Assembly (NCBI RefSeq): GCF_002929805.1
Contig: NZ_PJJM01000102.1
Coordinates: 62,001-126,000 of the forward strand
Length of the DNA stretch: 64,000 nucleotides
Direction: 5' to 3'
Origin: Cryobacterium sp. Y50
Lineage (GTDB): Bacteria; Actinomycetota; Actinomycetes; Actinomycetales; Microbacteriaceae
Shown here: in pieces, positions 61,135 through 64,000 of the stretch
Layout: each line of letters opens with the position of its first letter
How positions within the stretch are numbered: position 1 is the first letter of the stretch
Made by a program: the position numbers and the translations under genes
Notes under the pieces: model-generated
What the model was told of the DNA's origin: nothing
Database searches by the model: none
The model's input: only the letters and a program-made list of their open reading frames with translations

Positions 61135-62688
61135 ATGAACCGCTTAACTGCCGCCGCCGACCCGCCAATGGCCGACCAGGTCTTCGCCGAGCGCTACCGG
61201 GCCATGTCCTCGCGCGATGCCCGGTTCGATGGCCAGTTCATCACCGGCGTGCACACGACCGGCATCTACTGCCGGCCGAGCTGCCCGGCCACGACTCCCA
61301 AGCCCGGCAATGTGTCGTTCTACCTCACCACTGCGGCCGCGCACGAAGCCGGCCTGCGGGCCTGCAAACGCTGCCTGCCCGACGCCGTGCCCGGCTCACC
61401 GGCCTGGAACATGCGTGACGATCTCGCTGCCCGGGCGATGCGGCTGATCTCGGACGGCATCGTGGAGCGGAACGGCGTGCCGGGGCTCGCGGCCAGCCTC
61501 GGCTACACTTGCCGGCACGTGACCCGGGTGCTGGTCGCCGAGCTCGGTGCCGGACCGCTCGCCCTGGCCCGCGCGCACCGCGCCCAGACTGCCCGGCTGC
61601 TGCTGCTGAACACGGAACTGTCGATCACCGACGTCGCGTTCGCAGCCGGTTTTGGCAGCGTACGCCAGTTCAACGACACCGTCGCCGCCGTCTACGCGCG
61701 CACCCCCTCCGAGGTGCGGGCGGCTCGGCTGGGCAGGCCAGGGCCGCTCCCCCACGAGGACCAGGCCGAGACCAAAATTCTGCTCCAGCTTCCCGCCCGG
61801 GCGCCGTTCGACGGTGCCAGTGTGCTGCGCTTTCTCGCTACCAGAGCCCTGCCCGGCGTCGAGTCGGCCACCGATTCCAGCTACACGCGCACCGTGCGCC
61901 TGCCGCATGGCACGGGCGTGGTAGAGGTGACCCGGTCGGGAACGGATGCTGCCCCCGCAGTTTCCTGCAACATCCGTTTGTCGCATCTCGCCGACCTTGC
62001 ACCGCTGGTCAGCCGAGTGCGGCGCCTGTTCGACCTCGACGCTGACGCGCAGGCGATCGACGCCCAGCTCGCCGCCGATCCCGCGCTCGCCGACTCGGTC
62101 GCCCAGACGCCCGGCCTGCGCGTACCAGGCAGCATGGACGCCGAGGAGACCCTGTTTCGGGCGCTGATCGGTCAGCAGGTGTCGGTCGCGGGCGCGCGCA
62201 CGGCGCTCGCCCGGCTGGCCGACGCGGTTGGCGAGCGAATGCCGGGGCCGAGCGGCGATCAGTGCCTGCTTTTTCCGACGGCGGCGCAGATCGCGGCCGG
62301 CGGGCGGGCGGTGCTGCGTGGGCCTGGCGCCCGGATCAATACGATTCTGCACGTAGCCGAACTGCTGGCATCGGGCGAACTCGCGCTCTCGTTCGGGCAG
62401 ACCCGGGCCGAGCTTGAGGTGAGTTTGATGGCGTTGCCGGGCATCGGACCATGGACGGCCGGGTACGTGGCAATGCGGGTGCTCGGCAGCCCGGACATTT
62501 TGTTGACCAGCGACCTGGCCCTGCGGCAGGGCGCCGGCCGGCTCGGCCTGCCGGTCGCCCCAAGCTCACTCGCGGCCCGGGGCACCGGCTGGGCACCGTG
62601 GCGCAGCTACGCGGGAATGCACCTGTGGCGGGCAGCCGCTCTCCCGAAATCGCCCATTTCCCCCGTTTCCTCCAAGCGGATCGGATGA
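61135..62688 (+). CDS. Ada-AlkA fusion: methyl-phosphotriester sensor and 3-methyladenine DNA glycosylase
   Basis: The 517-aa protein begins with an Ada zinc domain (HTTGIYCRPSCPATTPKPGN, then CKRC), whose first Cys takes methyl groups from phosphotriesters. An AraC-type HTH follows (SITDVAFAAGFGSVRQFND), and then an AlkA domain with HhH motif LPGIGPWTAGYVAMRVLG and the catalytic Asp in LLTSDLALRQG. There is no O6-methylguanine transferase domain. It joins damage sensing, gene control and base excision. AAAGG touches the ATG directly, so an internal start at 61168 is not excluded. Confidence 0.9.
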   Translation: MNRLTAAADPPMADQVFAERYRAMSSRDARFDGQFITGVHTTGIYCRPSCPATTPKPGNVSFYLTTAAAHEAGLRACKRCLPDAVPGSPAWNMRDDLAARAMRLISDGIVERNGVPGLAASLGYTCRHVTRVLVAELGAGPLALARAHRAQTARLLLLNTELSITDVAFAAGFGSVRQFNDTVAAVYARTPSEVRAARLGRPGPLPHEDQAETKILLQLPARAPFDGASVLRFLATRALPGVESATDSSYTRTVRLPHGTGVVEVTRSGTDAAPAVSCNIRLSHLADLAPLVSRVRRLFDLDADAQAIDAQLAADPALADSVAQTPGLRVPGSMDAEETLFRALIGQQVSVAGARTALARLADAVGERMPGPSGDQCLLFPTAAQIAAGGRAVLRGPGARINTILHVAELLASGELALSFGQTRAELEVSLMALPGIGPWTAGYVAMRVLGSPDILLTSDLALRQGAGRLGLPVAPSSLAARGTGWAPWRSYAGMHLWRAAALPKSPISPVSSKRIG

Positions 62689-62741
62689 GGGTTGGAGTAC
62701 CCCACAGGGTGGGCCGCCGCCCGGGCCGCTAGCCTAGAAGA

Positions 62742-63617
62742 GTGAAATTTGCGCATCTCAGAGTTGACGGCCATTCCATTCCTCGATTGGCCGTGGTCTT
62801 TGACGACGCGGCTCTGTTTCTCGACAACGTCATGGACGACGCGCCGCGAGACCTGCAAGACCTGCTGGAACGCGGCGATGCCGGCTACGAGCACGTGCGC
62901 GCGATCAGCCTCGACGCGGTTTCCAACGGGGCAGTGCTGACCCCGGTTGACGAGCTGCGACATTCCTCCGCGGTGCTGCGCCCGCCGCAGATCATCGCCA
63001 TCGGCGCCAACTACGCCGCGCACTCCTCTGAGCTGAGCCTGCGCCTCGAAACCGCAGCGACCGTGTTTTCGCTCTGGCCCAACTCGCTCACCGGGCACGG
63101 CTCGACCGTCATCTGGCCGCGCGACCTGACCAAACAGGTCGATTACGAGGCGGAACTCGGCGTGATCATCGGCCGTCCGGCCCGCAACGTGACGGTCGCC
63201 AAGGCCCTCGATTACGTCTTCGGCTACACCGTCGTGAACGATATCACCGCACGCGACCTGCAATTCTCGGAGGCGCAGTGGTCGCGCTGCAAGTCCTTCG
63301 ACGGCTTCACCCCGACCGGCCCGCTCGTCGTCACGGCCGACGAGATCGGTGACCCGCAGGACCTCTGGCTGACCACCCACGTTGACGGCCGTATCCTGCA
63401 AGATGCCTCGAGCGCCGACATGGTGCGCACCGTCGCCGAGATCATCTCTTACCTGTCGAAGACCTCGACCCTGCTGCCGGGCACGCTCATCTCCACCGGC
63501 AGCCCGGGCGGCGCCGGGTACAGCCGCAAGCCCCCCATTTTTCTGCGCGACGGCTCGACCGTAACCATTTCGATCGACAAGATCGGCATGCTCACGACGC
63601 ACTGCCGCGAAATCTAG
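62742..63617 (+). CDS. Fumarylacetoacetate hydrolase family protein
   Basis: The 291-aa protein has the FAH core motifs IIAIGANYAAHSSEL, DYEAELGVIIGRPARNV (metal-binding Glu residues) and FGYTVVNDITARDLQ. FAH-family enzymes hydrolyse or decarboxylate keto acids from aromatic degradation with Mg2+; the substrate cannot be fixed. It starts with GTG. Its neighbours give no pathway context. Confidence 0.85.
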   Translation: MKFAHLRVDGHSIPRLAVVFDDAALFLDNVMDDAPRDLQDLLERGDAGYEHVRAISLDAVSNGAVLTPVDELRHSSAVLRPPQIIAIGANYAAHSSELSLRLETAATVFSLWPNSLTGHGSTVIWPRDLTKQVDYEAELGVIIGRPARNVTVAKALDYVFGYTVVNDITARDLQFSEAQWSRCKSFDGFTPTGPLVVTADEIGDPQDLWLTTHVDGRILQDASSADMVRTVAEIISYLSKTSTLLPGTLISTGSPGGAGYSRKPPIFLRDGSTVTISIDKIGMLTTHCREI

Positions 63618-63723
63618 CGGCAGATCCAGGCGGCCGATTGACCTGTTCGGCCGCATCCGCTGGTGCAGCCGAACAGAATCACGTATCGAGAAAGCGGATG
63701 CCGCCGACCTACCCGATCCTGCG

Positions 63724-64000
63724 TCAGGGTCGCGGGTTGACCTGATCGTCGCTTTCGAGGATCGAGTCTTCGACCGTGCCGCCGTAGCCTTCCCGCTGCG
63801 GGTCTCGGTGCAACCCACCGGACACCGCGTATTCTTCCTCCGGTGAGAGCACGAGTCGCTTGCGACCCCAGAGAGCGAAGGCCGCGAGCATGACAACGTA
63901 GACCACGGCGATGGCCGCGATCGCCGGCCGAGCCGGTTCATTGATGAAGAACCCGAAGAAAATGGCCAGCGAGAGGATGCCGGCGATGACCGCTCCGGGG
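63724..64000 (-). CDS. Probable APC-type permease, C-terminal part, cut by window edge
   Basis: The frame is open to the window edge, so the annotated GTG at 63906 is internal. Visible are two hydrophobic segments (GILSLAIFFGFFI and AIAVVYVVMLAAFALW) followed by a hydrophilic tail with acidic clusters. The stretch GFFINEPARPA between helices recalls the end of amino acid permeases. The rest lies outside. Assignment is tentative. Confidence 0.5.
   Translation of the reverse strand, partial: PGAVIAGILSLAIFFGFFINEPARPAIAAIAVVYVVMLAAFALWGRKRLVLSPEEEYAVSGGLHRDPQREGYGGTVEDSILESDDQVNPRP

Overview
The window looks like a chromosomal segment of a GC-rich actinobacterium, most likely of the family Microbacteriaceae. 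The pointers are high GC, frequent GTG and TTG starts, many ATGA-type overlaps, a leucine-degradation cluster ordered as in mycobacteria (accD1-accA1-fadE19-maoC-citE plus bkdABC), an actinobacterial CE1758-type luciferase-like gene, and a ~114-aa protein of a kind I associate with Microbacteriaceae. I see no tRNA, rRNA, CRISPR array or transposase.

Layout. 0-6.4 kb: OsmC (cut by the window edge), an SDR epimerase, dapB with a small membrane protein, a histidine phosphatase, an M16 peptidase, a TetR regulator with a clear operator-like palindrome, and an aldo/keto reductase. 6.7-11.3 kb: prfC and RNase J converging on a strong terminator, a 55-aa tandem-repeat protein, and glutathione peroxidase. 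11.4-23.9 kb: branched-chain amino acid catabolism in two minus-strand blocks. One is mccB-mccA-acyl-CoA dehydrogenase-MaoC-CitE with a divergent TetR gene; the other is E1alpha-E1beta-E2 of the branched-chain ketoacid dehydrogenase with a divergent Lrp gene. A PCD-VOC fusion lies between them.

24.1-31.6 kb holds a six-gene, translationally coupled operon for a formate-hydrogenlyase/complex-I-like membrane complex, followed by a convergent ArsR gene. It resembles the Mycobacterium tuberculosis Rv0081-Rv0087 locus. 31.7-35.05 kb carries an SGNH hydrolase and pnp.

The main find is at 35.2-43.1 kb. A second, complete copy of the same six-gene operon lies on the minus strand in DNA of clearly lower GC (about 47% in a counted line, against about 72% in a line of the first operon). 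It sits between pnp and rpsO, two genes that are normally neighbours, and abuts an FMN reductase gene cut after about 40 codons. Both large subunits lack the NiFe-ligand cysteines. The small subunit of the second copy contains no cysteine at all, so no [4Fe-4S] cluster can form there, yet the antiporter-like and NuoH-like membrane subunits keep their ion-channel motifs. This points to a laterally acquired, apparently redox-free relative of hydrogenase-4/complex I, beside a native version that keeps three of four cluster cysteines. A chimeric assembly has to be excluded first.

43.2-64 kb is ordinary core and accessory sequence: a CE1758-type luciferase-like oxidoreductase, an SGNH-like/GAF protein, an APC permease, rpsO, a kinase-M23-aminotransferase fusion, an AI-2E family protein, an F420-type LLM enzyme, a protealysin-like M4 protease with its probable emfourin inhibitor, a BCCT transporter, small enzymes, FKBP, PrsW, a GlcD-type oxidase, an Ada-AlkA fusion, an FAH-family hydrolase and a permease cut by the right edge.
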